In this document: in pieces, positions 28,209-37,721 of the stretch
How positions within the stretch are numbered: position 1 is the stretch's first letter
How the letters are laid out: the number at the start of each line of letters is the position of its first letter
NCBI RefSeq assembly: GCF_000829035.1
Contig: NZ_AP012541.1
Span: 1,860,001-1,924,000 of the forward strand
DNA length: 64,000 bases
Direction: 5' to 3'
Source of the DNA: Lacticaseibacillus paracasei subsp. paracasei
Lineage (GTDB): Bacteria > Bacillota > Bacilli > Lactobacillales > Lactobacillaceae
Program-made: the position numbers and the translations under genes
The notes under the pieces: generated by a model
The model's input: the letters and a program-made list of their open reading frames with translations, nothing else
Databases searched by the model: none
What the model was told of the DNA's origin: nothing

Positions 28209-29738
28209 ATGCTGTATGAACAAACTTTTTTAGATCGCGCTGATCTGCAGAAGTTCCAAATGTTCGCAGCGATCAAAGATACCAATGTGCAAACATACAC
28301 GATCAATACCCTCAGTCAGCACCTAGACCTTTCCTATCAGCAAGGGTATAACATCTTGCAGGAACTTTTCCGCGACTTGACAGTTTTAACAAAACATCCA
28401 GAAAAAATGAAACGGAAACAAATCAGTCTTCTGGTCGATATCGATATTACAGTGGACGATTATCATCTGTATTTGTTGCAGCACGCTATCGCCTTCCAAT
28501 TTGTCGATTACATTGTGCAAGCTAATCACCCGTCCACAGACAAGTTCTGTCGTGCCCATTATATCAGCCGTTCCACGTTGGTTCGCAAGACGTCTGCTCT
28601 CCGTAATCTTCTTAAACGGTATCAGCTTAAGTTGTCCTTTAGCGACTTAGGCTTTGCCGGTCAGGAAAGCCGCATCAGATTGTTCTTGTTCGCCTTCTAT
28701 TGGATTGGCTACCACGGCGTCGATTGGCCATTCAAAGTTTTAGATGAACAAAAAATTGTTCAGGAATACACCGCCTTACCCAGTGCCAAAAAGAATCCGG
28801 TCGATATTCTTGAAGAAGTATTGTTTTGGGCCATCAGCCGCGTGCGCATAAGTGGCAACCATTTCGTTGACGGCGCGGCGCCATTTGACAAAATTTTCGA
28901 TGAGTATTCACCTTTTCAATATCCGGTTTACACGAAAGAAATGTTTCCTGCTTACGACACACGGTTTATGAAAAGCGAAAACGACTTCTTCTACTTTCAG
29001 CAAAATCGCACCATTACATTTTTACCAACTGACGCCACGAGTGATGCTTTTATCCGCTACCTAAGTGACAAAAAAACCGTGACGACAGATTTCACTAAGC
29101 GACTCTTGGCTTTTTTGAATGCTCATGTTCGACCTGACAGTGATTTCGATGTTTATCACGAACACGAGCTAGTTCTGAATCTAGCTCGGATCGCGTTGAA
29201 CAATGAGTTTCTGGGCGGCGATTTCATGCACATCGTGGATTACTATCAACCTGAAGGGCTGCCATACACAGAGACTAAGCTGTACCATACCTTGCAAACG
29301 TTCATCGCTGGTTTGCCAGACACCCCTGCCTACCGTCGTTTTCTTGGTAAAAATGCAGGATTTTTGCGCATTATTCATTATCTTTTGGCTCCTTATTTGC
29401 GATACTTCTCAGAAACACCAGTTGTGCAAGTGAAGCTGGTTTACCTAGGACATGATCTCCTCAATCGCCGTTTGGTAAACTTTCTGGACGATCTTAGTGT
29501 CGTTGATTTGTTGCCAGATGATGCGCCTTGTCAGGAAGCTGACCTGGTGATTACCAGTGTCGACAATGAAGCCGCCATTAGAGCAGCAGCACCATCGGAT
29601 TTCAAAGGCGAGGTTGCCACTTGGATTATTGATGATGACGACAGTGCTATTTTCCAACTTTATATGTTGATTCGCCGCCTTTATCTCGGCAAAACAGCTT
29701 CAGCACGCTCATCAGAAACTGGTACTTTCAAGTGGTGA
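28209..29738 (+). CDS. Second Mga-like transcription regulator
   Basis: The 509-residue protein has the same plan as its divergent neighbour: helix-turn-helix at the N-terminus (YTINTLSQHLDLSYQQGYNI), a second helix-turn-helix (YISRSTLVRKTSALRNLLKR), central helical PRD-like domains with GVDWPFKV, and a C-terminal part with an EIIB-like fold. An extended -10 promoter TGTTATAAT (28156-28164) lies 45 bp upstream, and GGGGGTG precedes the ATG. The two could regulate each other. A shared origin by duplication is inferred. Confidence 0.8.
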   Translation: MLYEQTFLDRADLQKFQMFAAIKDTNVQTYTINTLSQHLDLSYQQGYNILQELFRDLTVLTKHPEKMKRKQISLLVDIDITVDDYHLYLLQHAIAFQFVDYIVQANHPSTDKFCRAHYISRSTLVRKTSALRNLLKRYQLKLSFSDLGFAGQESRIRLFLFAFYWIGYHGVDWPFKVLDEQKIVQEYTALPSAKKNPVDILEEVLFWAISRVRISGNHFVDGAAPFDKIFDEYSPFQYPVYTKEMFPAYDTRFMKSENDFFYFQQNRTITFLPTDATSDAFIRYLSDKKTVTTDFTKRLLAFLNAHVRPDSDFDVYHEHELVLNLARIALNNEFLGGDFMHIVDYYQPEGLPYTETKLYHTLQTFIAGLPDTPAYRRFLGKNAGFLRIIHYLLAPYLRYFSETPVVQVKLVYLGHDLLNRRLVNFLDDLSVVDLLPDDAPCQEADLVITSVDNEAAIRAAAPSDFKGEVATWIIDDDDSAIFQLYMLIRRLYLGKTASARSSETGTFKW

Positions 29739-29749
29739 TAGCATCACCT

Positions 29750-29795
29750 AAAAAGGCAGTTCCCACTCAGTTCAATGTGTGGAAACTGCCTTTTT
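29750..29795. terminator. Bidirectional terminator
   Basis: AAAAAGGCAGTT pairs with AACTGCCTTTTT. T runs on both strands allow it to end both the Mga-like gene and the convergent permease gene. Confidence 0.88.
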
Positions 29796-29801
29796 GCATC
29801 G

Positions 29802-31256
29802 TTAATTTCGGTGATCTCGGTGAGCGGACAGATCAACTTGGTCTAACGGAATCATTTTTGTCCGATGCTTCACTTTGTACCAGACGAATAAGACAATAAA
29901 AAGCGGGATTGACATGTAGGAAACCAGTAATCGACCCCAGGCAAAATTTTGAACTGCCTGCAAATCCTGACCAACGATGACAATGAGACTCATAATAATC
30001 GCCAGAATTGGGCCAACCGGAAACCATTTTGCATGATACTTGAGTTCACTCAGATCGTGTCCTTGCTTCACGAAAGCGCGCCGAAAGCGAAAATGTGAGA
30101 CAGCAATGCCTAACCATGCAAGAAATCCAGTCAAACCAGAAGCTGCAACCAGTAGTTGATAGACATGCGGTCCCATAATGCTGGTTAAAAAGGTGAAAGC
30201 ACCAACCAAGGTTGTTAACAGCAGTGCCGCAACTGGAATCCCCCGGTTATTCGTTTTCTGGAAAACGCGCGGCGCAAAACCGGAACCACCCATTGCCCAC
30301 AACATGCGGGTCGAGGCATACATCCCTGAGTTAGCCGAGGACAAAACCGATGTCAAGATGACCGCGTTCATGACACTGGCCGCTCCTGCTAACCCAATGC
30401 GATCAAATACCAAAGTGAATGGCGAAATCGCAACTTGATCGACACTCGCACCTAATAAATTCGGGCTGGTATAGGGAATGATGGCAGCAATGATCGCAAT
30501 AGATAAAATATAAAAGAGCAAAATTCGCCAAAACACCTGTTTAATCGCTTTAGGAATACTCGTTTCCGGCGTGGCACTTTCTCCCGCGGTAATGCCAATC
30601 AGTTCAGTCCCTTGAAAAGAAAAACCAGCAACGACGAAAACGGCTAGGGTAGCTGGCAACCCACCAACAAATGGCGCCGCTCCGGTTGTGTAATTTTTCA
30701 AACCAATCGGGCCATTGCCGCCCATGATCCCAACGATGGTCAATAGACCAACAACGAGAAAGACCAGCACTGTGACAATTTTGACTAATGAAAGCCAATA
30801 CTCAGTTTCACCAAAGGACTTAACAGAAATAATGTTGATGACAAAAATCAACGCTAAGAACCCCATTGAAATCAGCCATCCAGGCACATCTGGCAGCCAA
30901 AAATGCATCACGATTGCGGTGGTGGACACATCAACGGCCACCGTGATTGCCCAATTAAACCAATAATTCCAACCAAGTGCGAACCCAAATGCCGGATCAA
31001 CAAATCGGCTAGCATACTCGGAGAACGACCCCGAAACGGGAACATAGGTAGCCATTTCACCAAGACTGGTCATTAGGAAAAAGACCATCAACCCGATGCC
31101 GACATACGCAGCAATGGCCCCGCCTGGTCCAGCGGTGGCAATCGCACTCCCACTGGCAACAAAGAGACCAGTGCCAATGCTGCCGCCTAAGGCAATCATG
31201 GAGAGATGGCGAGTTTTGAGTTCACGTTTGACTTGATTTGATTCTGACTGTGCCAA
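29802..31256 (-). CDS. Basic amino acid permease, LysP-like
   Basis: The 484-residue protein of the amino acid-polyamine-organocation family has 12 predicted membrane helices. The first helix carries the family substrate motif ALGGSIGTGLFVASGSAIA, and helices 3 and 8 hold the conserved Gly and Glu patterns (FQGTELIGITAGES). It imports amino acids by proton symport and most resembles the lysine/arginine type (LysP, GabP group). The start is TTG with AAAGGAGC upstream. The repeat array lies in its 5' leader region, so its message may carry these structured units. Confidence 0.8.
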   Translation of the reverse strand: MAQSESNQVKRELKTRHLSMIALGGSIGTGLFVASGSAIATAGPGGAIAAYVGIGLMVFFLMTSLGEMATYVPVSGSFSEYASRFVDPAFGFALGWNYWFNWAITVAVDVSTTAIVMHFWLPDVPGWLISMGFLALIFVINIISVKSFGETEYWLSLVKIVTVLVFLVVGLLTIVGIMGGNGPIGLKNYTTGAAPFVGGLPATLAVFVVAGFSFQGTELIGITAGESATPETSIPKAIKQVFWRILLFYILSIAIIAAIIPYTSPNLLGASVDQVAISPFTLVFDRIGLAGAASVMNAVILTSVLSSANSGMYASTRMLWAMGGSGFAPRVFQKTNNRGIPVAALLLTTLVGAFTFLTSIMGPHVYQLLVAASGLTGFLAWLGIAVSHFRFRRAFVKQGHDLSELKYHAKWFPVGPILAIIMSLIVIVGQDLQAVQNFAWGRLLVSYMSIPLFIVLFVWYKVKHRTKMIPLDQVDLSAHRDHRN

Positions 31257-31314
31257 TAGTTTGCTCCTTTGAAGTTTTTGATAGGTTGAGAATGCGAGGC
31301 CCGGGGAGTGAGGT

Positions 31315-31703
31315 TAGCTTTCTATAACGCACGAACCAGCCCAGAAACCTGCGCATAAGGACCTTGGACGCAATGGTCAAAACCCGGCCGCCCGTTTAGA
31401 TTTAAGGCATCTTTCGACTGGCGGCCGTAACTGATACTGTGCTAGCTTTCTATAACGCGCTCGCAGTCGCAGAAACCTACACATAAGGACGTCGGCCCTA
31501 ACGGCTGGCCCGTTTAGATTCTCACAGCATTTTTCGACTGAGTGGCTCATAATCGGCTCTTGGGTAGCTTTCTATAACGCGCGAACCAGCCCAGAAACCT
31601 ACACATAAGGACCTTGGACGCAATGGTCAAAACCCGGCCGCCCGTTTAGATTTAAGGCATCTTTCGACTGGCGGCCGTAACTGATACTGTGCTAGCTTTC
31701 TAT
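31315..31703 (-). repeat. Tandem partial copies of the hairpin element
   Basis: Units begin at 31315, 31443, 31565 and 31693 with TAGCTTTCTATAACGC and continue with CAGAAACCT-CATAAGGAC, the conserved 3' half of the dispersed element. Units 1 and 3 are almost identical over about 128 bp and contain a second hairpin CGGCCGCC/GGCGGCCG. The pattern 1-2-1-2 has a 250-bp super-period, so it grew by a duplication. In the permease sense the array is read as leader RNA. Confidence 0.75.
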
Positions 31704-31822
31704 AACGCGCTCGCAGTCGCAGAAACCTACACATAAGGACCTTGAGCCTAAATGGCCAAAGCCCGGCCATTTGGGTTCAAGGCCACTTATGTTCCGGTTT
31801 CTAAGCGCTCCTGCTCGCGCTC
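31704..31822 (-). repeat. Hairpin element copy C
   Basis: A full copy, in the minus sense, starts GAGCGCGAGCAGG, then CTTAGAAACCGGAACATAAG. The inner stem CCTTGA..CCC(A/T)AATGGCC pairs with GGCCATTTAGGCTCAAGG. It ends with CCTTATGTGTAGGTTTCTG. It lies at the upstream end of the tandem array. Confidence 0.75.
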
Positions 31823-32127
31823 ACAAAAAAAGCCAACGGGCGAGAATCAACCCATCAGCTTATCATTTTTCTTGCAATGACTAAACGTGATCCGATTCAT
31901 TAGCGCCCCGCGATGTTCGCGACAGTCCAGCGGATGTTGTCCAACTGGCCCAATGTCGGATTTCTGAACAAATCCGGCATTTCGGCATCCACCCCTTTTG
32001 CAACCGCGCATCTGGCGTTCAGGCCATTGCGGTTAGGATTCATGACAGATGCAACCTCTAATCGTTATTGGTTTACACGTTAACATGTTCGGCCTTCAAC
32101 AGCAACTGCCTCTCACAAGGCTTTAAC
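31823..32127. other. Gap without genes
   Basis: No reading frame with a ribosome site is seen. A short inverted repeat around GCCGGATTTGTTCAG / AAATCCGAC (about 31953-31983) could fold. The stretch looks like degraded sequence beyond the alsD 3' end. Confidence 0.5.
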
Positions 32128-32838
32128 TCAATTCTCAGCCTTGCGAATATCGGCTACCAGTGTTGCCGTGTCAAATTTTTGCTTTAAAAAAGCATCGTTG
32201 GTTGTCGGCAGATGTAGCTGGAAGTCACTAAACTTTTGCAGAAACAATTCGCCACTGTCGAGTTCGAAGCCAAGAATATGGCCACCCATGTGATGATCAG
32301 CGTCAAGAAAATGCAAGTGGAACCCCGGTGACACCGCACCCGCATAGAGATCAGGCGAATAATACCCAATCAATGTACCCTTGATATTCTCAGCGTTGAA
32401 TTCTTTTTGACCTGAAGCTGTTTCAGTAAGCGTTGGATACGGTGGCTGTTGTGGCAACACCGCGCGTGTATGCATCTGCGTAAACCGCCCCTCAACGCGT
32501 ACTGCAGCAAAAAGATTGGCCGTTTGAAGGCGTTCCAAAACCGTTTTTTGAAAGCCTGACAAATCAAGTCCTTGTAGTTTGCCTACAGATTTATCAGCTT
32601 GATAATGCACGTTTGCAAACGGTACTTCTTCTTCTGACCCGACTTCGCGAACAGCGCCTTGTGCATTGACTTGATAAACTTTGCTATCAATGATCACAAG
32701 TTCGCCATCTAGCCCCGTCAAAGTGCCAATACCAGTATTGCCATGCTGCAGCAGTTCTTCAATCTTTTGCGTACCAGCAAACAATCCGGGTACAAGCATT
32801 GCCAATGTGCCATGTTGATATAACCGATCAGTATTCAC
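32128..32838 (-). CDS. alsD: Alpha-acetolactate decarboxylase
   Basis: The 236-residue enzyme converts acetolactate to acetoin in the cytoplasm. The start is GTG 32838, after GGAGG, giving MNTDRLYQHGTLAMLVPGLF; a longer frame to 32967 overlaps alsS and is rejected. The zinc-binding histidines lie in FHLHFLDADHHMGGH. It follows alsS after 58 bp, an alsSD operon that removes excess pyruvate and limits acidification. Confidence 0.92.
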   Translation of the reverse strand: MNTDRLYQHGTLAMLVPGLFAGTQKIEELLQHGNTGIGTLTGLDGELVIIDSKVYQVNAQGAVREVGSEEEVPFANVHYQADKSVGKLQGLDLSGFQKTVLERLQTANLFAAVRVEGRFTQMHTRAVLPQQPPYPTLTETASGQKEFNAENIKGTLIGYYSPDLYAGAVSPGFHLHFLDADHHMGGHILGFELDSGELFLQKFSDFQLHLPTTNDAFLKQKFDTATLVADIRKAEN

Positions 32839-32896
32839 AGATGGTCTCCTCCTATTACGCGATCGCCAAGCGCAATGCTGACGAATGAACAAAAGC

Positions 32897-34573
32897 TTAG
32901 TAAATTTGGTCAGGAAGCATCGCCGCGCCAAGCTCCGCATTATCAGAATAATCAACTGGAATATCAACTAAAACTGGGCCTGGTGTAGCAAACGCCTCAT
33001 CCAAAACCTGCCCTAATTCACTTGGTTTATTGACCCGCAGTCCCTTTGCTCCAAATGCTTCTGCATACTTCACAAAGTCAACCGGACCAAAGTCAACGCC
33101 AGCTGCACGACCGTACTTCATTTCCTCTTGAAATTTTACCATATCATAATGGCCATCATTCCAAATAATATGCACTAAGTCTGCATGCAAGCGCACTGCT
33201 GTTTCTAATTCCTGTCCGGAAAAGAGAAAGCCGCCATCACCAGAAACTGAGACCGCCTTTTTTCCTGGGCGAACCAACGTTGCAGCAATCGCCCATGGTA
33301 AGGCGACACCGAGCGTTTGCATCCCATTGGAAAACAGCAAATGCCGCGGTTCATAACTTCTGAAGTGCCGAGCCATCCATATATAATGACTCCCAACGTC
33401 AACAGCAACGGTCATTTCATCCGTGACCCGCTCCTGTAAGGCGGCAACAATGCTGAGCGGATGAAGCACTTTTTGATCAGCAATTGCCGGTGGTACATCG
33501 CTATCCTGCAGTTTTGCCTGAAGGTCTTCTAAATAGCGCTTGCTGCCAGGTGCAACTTGATAGCCACGTAACAATGGCACCAAAATATCTAACGTTTGCG
33601 AAATATCACCAATGAGTTCAGTTTCCGGCTGGAAGTTATGATCAATCTCAGCTGGAACATCATCAATAACAATGATGCGCGCCTTGCCATCCGCATTCCA
33701 GTTACGTGGTTCATATTCAACGGGATCGTACCCAATAGCAATGACCAAATCACTATGTTGTAACAACATGTCACCTGGTTGATTGCGGAACAGGCCAACC
33801 CGGCCGAAGAAGTTGTCAATCTGACGGTGAGAAATGATGCCAGCACCTTGGAAAGTTTCCACAACAGGTAGTTCCGTTACTGAAAGTAATTCGCGAATCT
33901 CTGCTGTTACATCACTTGACGATGCCCGCATTCCTAACAACAACACTGGCAATGACGCTTCCTTGATGGCGTGCGCCAGATACGTCATATCACTGGGACT
34001 AGCCGGTCCAAGTTTTGGTGCGACCAGTGGTTTTATCGGTTCCGAGTTGACTGGCGAATCTGTGACATCTTGCGGAATAGAAACAAAACTTGCGCCTTGC
34101 TTGCCAGATTCAGCCGCTTGATACGCGTTCGCAATTATTTCACTCACGTTATCGGGGTCCTGAACTTCAGCCGCATATTTGGTGATCGGGGCAAAAAGAT
34201 CGGCGTTACGCATGCTTTGATGAGAACTTCGCAGCAAATCAGCGCGTTTGACCTGACCGGATAAAGCCAAAACCGGATCACCTTCAGCCGTTGCGGTTAC
34301 CAAGCCGGTTGCCAAGTTTGATGCTCCCGGTCCTGAAGTTGTCAGAACAACCCCTGGTTTGCCGGTCAAACGACCGATGCCAGCGGCCATAAACGCCGCA
34401 TTTTGTTCATGTCGCGCAACGATTAGCTGCGGACTCTTTTCTGATTTAGGATGCTCCAGACTTTCAAAAACCCGATCAATTTTGGCTCCAGGAATCCCAA
34501 AAACATAGTCAATGCCGTGATTCGTTAAACTTTCGACGATCAAATCCGCACCATAGCGCTTCTCTTCTGCCAT
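32897..34573 (-). CDS. alsS: Catabolic acetolactate synthase
   Basis: The 558-residue thiamine diphosphate enzyme condenses two pyruvates to acetolactate. It shows the TPP-binding Glu in [11 protein letters not shown], three domains of the family, and the [16 protein letters not shown] motif that binds the cofactor magnesium. There is no regulatory subunit gene beside it, so this is the FAD-independent catabolic form. CAGGAGGAAG precedes the ATG. It feeds acetolactate to AlsD downstream and connects with citrate breakdown in the same window. Confidence 0.93.
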   Translation of the reverse strand: MAEEKRYGADLIVESLTNHGIDYVFGIPGAKIDRVFESLEHPKSEKSPQLIVARHEQNAAFMAAGIGRLTGKPGVVLTTSGPGASNLATGLVTATAEGDPVLALSGQVKRADLLRSSHQSMRNADLFAPITKYAAEVQDPDNVSEIIANAYQAAESGKQGASFVSIPQDVTDSPVNSEPIKPLVAPKLGPASPSDMTYLAHAIKEASLPVLLLGMRASSSDVTAEIRELLSVTELPVVETFQGAGIISHRQIDNFFGRVGLFRNQPGDMLLQHSDLVIAIGYDPVEYEPRNWNADGKARIIVIDDVPAEIDHNFQPETELIGDISQTLDILVPLLRGYQVAPGSKRYLEDLQAKLQDSDVPPAIADQKVLHPLSIVAALQERVTDEMTVAVDVGSHYIWMARHFRSYEPRHLLFSNGMQTLGVALPWAIAATLVRPGKKAVSVSGDGGFLFSGQELETAVRLHADLVHIIWNDGHYDMVKFQEEMKYGRAAGVDFGPVDFVKYAEAFGAKGLRVNKPSELGQVLDEAFATPGPVLVDIPVDYSDNAELGAAMLPDQIY

Positions 34574-34883
34574 TTTGCCACTTCCTCCTGATTGATGTGT
34601 TTCATATTACGCTTATTGTGTTTCGATTCAACCCTATTTTTATTGAAAAACAGCAATTAAACAGCAAATTGCTGTTACATTATTTCCATAAATCTGTTTC
34701 ATTCCATTGACAATGCGGCGTACTTTTCTTACGAATGGTTTGCTAACGCCATCATGCCACAAAAGTTGATCACGACCCAATAGTTTGCCTAGTCTTCGCT
34801 GAGCCGCAACACATTAGTTAAAAAAAACACCGCCTCTAAAAGACGATGTTCATTAAATACACTGCATAAGCTGGATAAACAGA
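34574..34883 (-). promoter_or_regulatory. alsS leader with palindrome AACAGCAA-A-TTGCTGTT
   Basis: A 17-bp inverted repeat AACAGCAAATTGCTGTT lies at 34660-34676, with an extra half site AACAGCAATT at 34649-34658. A possible promoter in the minus sense is TTGCTG, 17 bp, AATAAA, with its -35 inside the palindrome. A repressor or activator such as AlsR-type or another regulator could bind here. The rest of the gap up to 34883 holds no gene. Confidence 0.5.
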
Positions 34884-35435
34884 TCATTGCATCTTACGAC
34901 TGATTTTGCCAATACCAGTCTGCGGATCAGTCAGTTTAATTGTAAAACCAAATTTAGTGAAAATATGCCGCAGCTTTGTCAAATTAACCTTGTCAAACGA
35001 ACTAATCGTACCGTCGACTTGGGCAATGTCAGCTTTCGTTGCCAAATTAATGAAAGCTTTCAAAGCAAGCTGGGCCAAGCCCATATTTTCAAAATCGTAG
35101 AAAGCGAGCCGGCTCTCCGACCCAAGGGTCTCCAAGACAGTGATGTGCATGCCGTTATCCCAACGATTGGTTTCAAACAAAAGTTGTGACTGATAATCCG
35201 CTTTGGAATGGCCATATTTATCAACATTTTCAAAAGGCGTATAAACGTAAATTGAATTTGTTTTTTGCTTTTGCTCATCGAATTTAAAATCAGTAAACAC
35301 AATATATTGGCTTACCTTTTTTTGGGCTGCGTCCTGCGGTTGATTCATGCTAGACAGCACGGTTAGCCGTGGATCTGCCTCGATCGCTGCAAGCCGCTTG
35401 TTATACGCTTGCTGATACTCTGTTTGCACAGTCAT
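34884..35435 (-). CDS. Unknown cytoplasmic protein
   Basis: The 183-residue protein begins MTVQTEYQQAYNKRLAAIEA. A beta-rich middle (SIYVYTPFENVDKYG) and a mixed C-terminus with KLTDPQTGIGKIS are visible. No membrane segment, signal or known catalytic motif is seen. GGAGGTTTCAAG precedes the ATG. It stands alone, transcribed away from its neighbour by its own promoter. Function is unknown. Confidence 0.7.
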   Translation of the reverse strand: MTVQTEYQQAYNKRLAAIEADPRLTVLSSMNQPQDAAQKKVSQYIVFTDFKFDEQKQKTNSIYVYTPFENVDKYGHSKADYQSQLLFETNRWDNGMHITVLETLGSESRLAFYDFENMGLAQLALKAFINLATKADIAQVDGTISSFDKVNLTKLRHIFTKFGFTIKLTDPQTGIGKISRKMQ

Positions 35436-35508
35436 CTTGAAACCTCCAGACTATTACTCGTTTTCATTATAACATTTTTCAAACCGATGCCTATCTAAAA
35501 GAGAAAAA

Positions 35509-35527
35509 CCGGGATGAATTCACCCGG
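35509..35527 (-). terminator. Terminator of the acetyltransferase gene
   Basis: CCGGGTGAATTCATCCCGG folds as a hairpin and is followed by TTTTTCTCTTTT on the minus strand, 28 bp after the stop. Confidence 0.75.
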
Positions 35528-35554
35528 CTTTCATAAAATAGCTATAGTAATTTC

Positions 35555-36079
35555 TCATTTTTCAAACTGATTGGGGAGTAATCGGTAGTATCGCTCATTG
35601 CGCGGTTGATCAGGTGTCAACCCACGAGGGAGCGGCACTTCGAACTGAAAATCAAAGCCGAGACGCTGTAACAAGTTGATAGAAGCGATATTTTCTGGAA
35701 AGACACCTGCCCAGACGGCTTGAATGCCGTTATGAAATTGATCATCGATCACCAGTCGCAAGCCTTCGGTCATGAAACCACGATGCCAAAAATGGGGATG
35801 CAGGATATAGCCGATTTCCCGCGTCATATCATCCCCGGTCAAAGGCGATAAATCACGCGGATAGACGCCGATGTTGCCGACAACATGCTGCCGATACACC
35901 AATGCCAAATCCTGCTTTTCACGGGCAAATCGTCGAATGTGTTCTAAGGCGGCTGCTTGTGACTTTAAGGGGGTCATGCCAGCTGGTAATGTGGCTTGTT
36001 TTAAATGTGCATAGGCGAAATAATCCTCAACGTCAGTCAATTCAAATGGCCGGACAGCGACTCGCGATCCTTTCAGCAT
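35555..36079 (-). CDS. GNAT acetyltransferase, RimJ-like
   Basis: The 174-residue protein is a GNAT of the RimJ/RimL type. The N-terminal strand is SRVAVRPFELTDVEDYF and the acetyl-CoA loop lies near REIGYILHPHFWHRGFMTEG. The end has the typical NIASINLLQRLGFDF helix-strand. It would acetylate a protein N-terminus or a small amine. The substrate is unknown. AAAGGAGCTGCTG precedes the ATG. Confidence 0.85.
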   Translation of the reverse strand: MLKGSRVAVRPFELTDVEDYFAYAHLKQATLPAGMTPLKSQAAALEHIRRFAREKQDLALVYRQHVVGNIGVYPRDLSPLTGDDMTREIGYILHPHFWHRGFMTEGLRLVIDDQFHNGIQAVWAGVFPENIASINLLQRLGFDFQFEVPLPRGLTPDQPRNERYYRLLPNQFEK

Positions 36080-36580
36080 CAGCAGCTCCTTTCAGACTAA
36101 CGGTCTCATGAATTGGAAAGATTTTTCTACTTTGTGAGATCGTCGCAGCTTTTTTTTGGTTTCTTCGCCATATTTTAAAGTGACGAAACTATTTTTCTTT
36201 TCATATTATCGAGTATTCGCAACCAGATAACAAGCCCTAGCTCCTTTCATGATGCGTCCATCACAAGCTTCCAACGCTTTGTTTATTGAAATAATCGGTA
36301 AAATAAAGTTGTTATCTTGTGACTGTCCGTTATCGCCGACTATATTGAATGCAGTTTAAGCTAGTGACCAACACTTGGACTGGGATTTTTTATAAGAAAG
36401 GAGGACGCACCGACCAGAAATGAAACGCACATATGTCAAGTTGATGAAACGACTTAAAACAATCGAATCCGAAAACTAGCGACCTTATTCATGCTTATAT
36501 TTTCGCCAGATGTGGTGATCTTCATTAAAATGGCTGCACTGGTGTGTCGGTTCATCACCATCAACCTGCAGATAGTCACT
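36080..36580. other. Gap before IS30 copy 1
   Basis: No convincing gene is seen. A possible promoter (TTGTGA, 18 bp, TATATT near 36315-36345) and an AAAGGAGG box at 36397-36404 precede an ATG at 36420 with a 19-codon basic frame (MKRTYVKLMKRLKTIES). The box lies too far from that ATG. The stretch may be the 5' remnant of a gene lost by rearrangement. Confidence 0.35.
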
Positions 36581-37631
36581 CCTAGATTGCAATAATAAAG
36601 TTACCACCTAGAAAGAGGCTTGCTCACTGCTTGAACTGGGGTTTGCCAACGGAGACATTTTCTAGGTTTGTTATTGATAAGCGCTGTGGCTTGTTGAATA
36701 TCGGTCTCTGAAACCTGATCAAACTGTGTTCCCTTCGGGAAATAGTAGCGAAGTTCTCGATTGAACCGTTCATTTGTGCCCCGTTCATTCGGGTGATAGG
36801 CGTGGCAAAAGTAAACCGGTATCCGATAGCGCTTTGTAAGCGCCTGATCGCAGGAAAACTCTTTACCGTGATCAACCGTCACTGATCGAACCGGACCCGG
36901 AAAGTCCACCATCAGTCTTGCAAATCCCTTGAGAACAGCATTTTGTGATAAGTTTTCAAGCTTAGTTGTCGCCATTAAACGTGTCACCCGATCGACAATG
37001 GTCAAAACAGCAGCCTTTGACCCGCGACCACCGCGAACTGTATCCATCTCTAAATGTCCTTTTTCGGTTCGCCGATTAGCTGACTCACTGCGAATCTCAA
37101 TTGAGGTGCCTACTGCTTGGTTATAGCGCGACCGAAGGTCTTGTCTTCTTTTATGACGTTTACCGTGATCAAAGAGTTGGCTTGGCTGAAAATCGACTTG
37201 TCTTTGATAAATCCAGTGGTAAATCGTGTGTGGCGCACAGTGAACGGCATAACCGACCATTTCAGGGGACCAACCTAGGTTTAGCTTCTCAGTTACCATC
37301 CGCTTCAACTTAGGCGTTAAAATCGAGTGCCGACCACAACGATGCCGACAAGTATCGGCATGATCCTGAGCTATAATGGCGCAGTAATCACCTTCAGGGC
37401 AACGGTGAAGCTCATGCCTAATAGAAATACGAGAGCGGCCTAAGGTCGCGGCGATGTATTGAATCGTGTGGTGTTGCATCAGTTCTATCTGAGATCGTTC
37501 AATTAAGGTTATAATGGCCATGGGACCTGTCCTTCTCTCTAGATGGTATGTTATGCAAACACCATTTTAGCAAGAACGGACAGGTCTTTTTTCACATTTT
37601 CTGGGTGGTAACTTTAATTATGCAATCTAGG
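36581..37631 (-). mobile_element. IS30-family element, copy 1
   Basis: The 1051-bp element is bounded by inverted repeats starting CCTAGATTGCA, with the arms continuing AGTTACCACC. The sequence CACT flanks it on both sides, a possible target duplication. It carries one transposase gene and matches the copy at 57468-58518 at every position checked. Confidence 0.93.
36601..37521 (-). CDS. IS30-family transposase
   Basis: The 306-residue transposase has an N-terminal helix-turn-helix (MQHHTIQYIAATLGRSRISI) that recognises the ends. A DDE integrase core follows, with Asp in HLEMDTVRGG, Asp in SVTVDHGKE and Glu in NERGTNERFNRE. AGAAGGACAGG precedes the ATG. No frameshift is visible, so it should be active. 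It is identical at the protein level to the second copy. Confidence 0.95.
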   Translation of the reverse strand: MAIITLIERSQIELMQHHTIQYIAATLGRSRISIRHELHRCPEGDYCAIIAQDHADTCRHRCGRHSILTPKLKRMVTEKLNLGWSPEMVGYAVHCAPHTIYHWIYQRQVDFQPSQLFDHGKRHKRRQDLRSRYNQAVGTSIEIRSESANRRTEKGHLEMDTVRGGRGSKAAVLTIVDRVTRLMATTKLENLSQNAVLKGFARLMVDFPGPVRSVTVDHGKEFSCDQALTKRYRIPVYFCHAYHPNERGTNERFNRELRYYFPKGTQFDQVSETDIQQATALINNKPRKCLRWQTPVQAVSKPLSRW

Positions 37632-37721
37632 CACTGACAACTATCTGCTACATAAAGTTGGATAAAAACATCCACCGATACCGCTTCGACGACGGTATTA
37701 GCGGTCTGTGGAGGGTTTGTC

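Noticed and set aside
31315-31822. CRISPR-like repeat array
   Set aside because: Repeat units are 122-128 bp with shared, not unique, intervening sequence, no 25-40 bp repeat-spacer rhythm and no cas genes.
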